Positions 20,810 through 21,285 of a stretch of 21,285 nt of DNA are shown piece by piece. Source of the DNA: an uncultured Leucobacter sp. (lineage in GTDB: Bacteria > Actinomycetota > Actinomycetes > Actinomycetales > Microbacteriaceae); NCBI GenBank assembly GCA_937967375.1, contig CALCJF010000062.1:1-21285 (forward strand). Reading direction: 5' to 3'. The notes below the pieces were generated by a model. The model did no database searches. It was given only the letters and a program-made list of their open reading frames with translations, and was not told where the DNA came from. Position numbers and translations under genes: made by a program. Within the stretch, counting starts at the first letter, position 1; each line of letters opens with the position of its first letter.

Positions 20810-20900
20810 GCCTGTTTCTCCTCATCGAGCGTGGTTGGTGCGAACAAACCTAGTCAGCGGCGGTGAGCAATACAGCCCTGAAACAAGGCAATTCCCACGA

Positions 20901-20929
20901 TTGTATCTAGCGGGCTAGATTTGTAGGCT
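20901..20929 (+). promoter_or_regulatory. Promoter of the IclR-family gene (TTGTAT-17-TAGGCT)
   Basis: TTGTAT (20901-20906), 17-nt spacer and TAGGCT (20924-20929) fit a sigma-70-type promoter about 40 nt before the ATG at 20969. On the opposite strand TACAAT (20905-20900) is a good -10 for the DUF1989 operon, so the promoters face away from each other across shared DNA. Confidence 0.55.
20905..20920. promoter_or_regulatory. Palindrome ATCTAGC-GG-GCTAGAT, probable IclR operator
   Basis: Perfect 7-bp arms around GG lie in the spacer of the regulator promoter and next to the -10 of the divergent DUF1989 operon. The repeat is flanked on both sides by TTGTA-like sequence. The arrangement suits a regulator controlling both itself and the operon. 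Confidence 0.65.
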
Positions 20930-20968
20930 GATTCCGAAACTGTTGATGTTGCACGAGGGAGTGGGAAC

Positions 20969-21285
20969 ATGAAACACGCGATCGACGCAAGGCAACGAAG
21001 CCGTGGCACCGCAGCAGCTCCGGCAGCATCGGCAACCCTCGGGATCCTGCGCTACCTCGCCAAGCAGCAACGCCCCACATCGGTCGCTCGCATCGTGCAG
21101 GATCTCGGGCTGCCCCGCTCGACCGTTTACCAGCTGCTCGGCATCCTCCGCGACGAGGGTTTCGTCTCGCATCTGCACGAGGAACAGAAGTATTGCCTCG
21201 GCTTCGCCGCATTCGCAGTGGGGGCCGGGTTCGGGTACCAGCAACCCCTCGCCAGGATCGGCAGGCCGACTCTGAGCCTACCCGT
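20969..21285 (+). CDS. IclR-family transcriptional regulator, C-terminal part missing
   Basis: The frame starts at ATG 20969 with GGAG 7 nt upstream and is open to the window edge, about 105 residues. Residues about 20-75 form the IclR winged helix-turn-helix: ASATLGILRYLAKQQRPTSVARIVQDLGLPRSTVYQLLGILRDEGFV, then a wing ending YCLGFAAFAVGAGF as in other IclR proteins (LG-A motif). The ligand-binding domain lies beyond the edge. IclR proteins bind palindromes and respond to small carboxylates or catabolites. This one probably controls the divergent DUF1989/ABC operon through the palindrome at 20905-20920. Confidence 0.9.
   Translation, partial: MKHAIDARQRSRGTAAAPAASATLGILRYLAKQQRPTSVARIVQDLGLPRSTVYQLLGILRDEGFVSHLHEEQKYCLGFAAFAVGAGFGYQQPLARIGRPTLSLP

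Noticed and set aside
20810..20968. Guanidine (ykkC) riboswitch upstream of the DUF1989 operon
   Set aside because: I looked for its conserved core elements because of the urea/guanidine association, but none are recognisable. The region instead shows a DNA palindrome and promoters.

Overview
The window looks like a piece of chromosome from a high-GC Gram-positive actinobacterium, most likely of the family Microbacteriaceae (Leucobacter-like). This rests on high GC with G/C-ending codons, a sortase-anchored VaFE-repeat surface protein, a long type-II 2-isopropylmalate synthase, a thioredoxin/DUF4395 pair, a DesK/DesR-type two-component system, and several starts placed 6-7 nt after a TAnnnT -10 box, which suggests leaderless transcripts. 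The family assignment is inference. I see no rRNA, tRNA, CRISPR array, insertion sequence or phage gene. The region reads as ordinary chromosome carrying several transport and regulatory modules.

Layout. (1) 1-994, minus strand: an unknown four-helix membrane protein overlaps by one base a VanX-type D-Ala-D-Ala dipeptidase that runs off the left edge. (2) 1255-2226, plus: an ICMT/PEMT-like membrane methyltransferase, preceded by a perfect 25-bp palindrome. (3) 2334-5162, minus: a 942-residue surface protein with a signal peptide, a possible thioester domain, four VaFE ester-bond repeats and an LSSTG sorting signal. A strong hairpin separates it from gene (2). (4) 5536-7386, plus: ilvD. (5) 7544-8568, plus: membrane-anchored thioredoxin and DUF4395 protein. 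(6) 8634-9502, plus: a 70-residue HTH protein and a GyrI-like protein, with two copies of an 18-bp operator lying exactly on the promoter. (7) 9549-12875, minus: YbaK-like deacylase, PhzF-like protein, then leuA, which has a small overlapping leader ORF and a hairpin that can mask its ribosome binding site. (8) 13037-17341, plus: ABC ATPase, ABC-2 permease, SGNH hydrolase, histidine kinase and response regulator, tightly packed and closed by a very strong terminator hairpin. (9) 17418-20809, minus: a DUF1989 protein and a NitT/TauT-family ABC importer (lipoprotein, permease, ATPase). A divergent IclR-family regulator at 20969 runs off the right edge, and a palindrome lies between the two.

How the parts work together. 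ilvD and leuA are branched-chain amino-acid genes, but they are not adjacent and appear to be separately controlled. Block (8) looks like a self-contained exporter with its own two-component control. Block (9) looks like an IclR-controlled uptake system for a small, probably nitrogen-containing compound, with a DUF1989 enzyme to process it. The most unusual signals are regulatory: the twin operator at 8586-8631, the leuA leader with its masked ribosome binding site, the palindrome at 1192-1216, and the repeated use of apparently leaderless starts.
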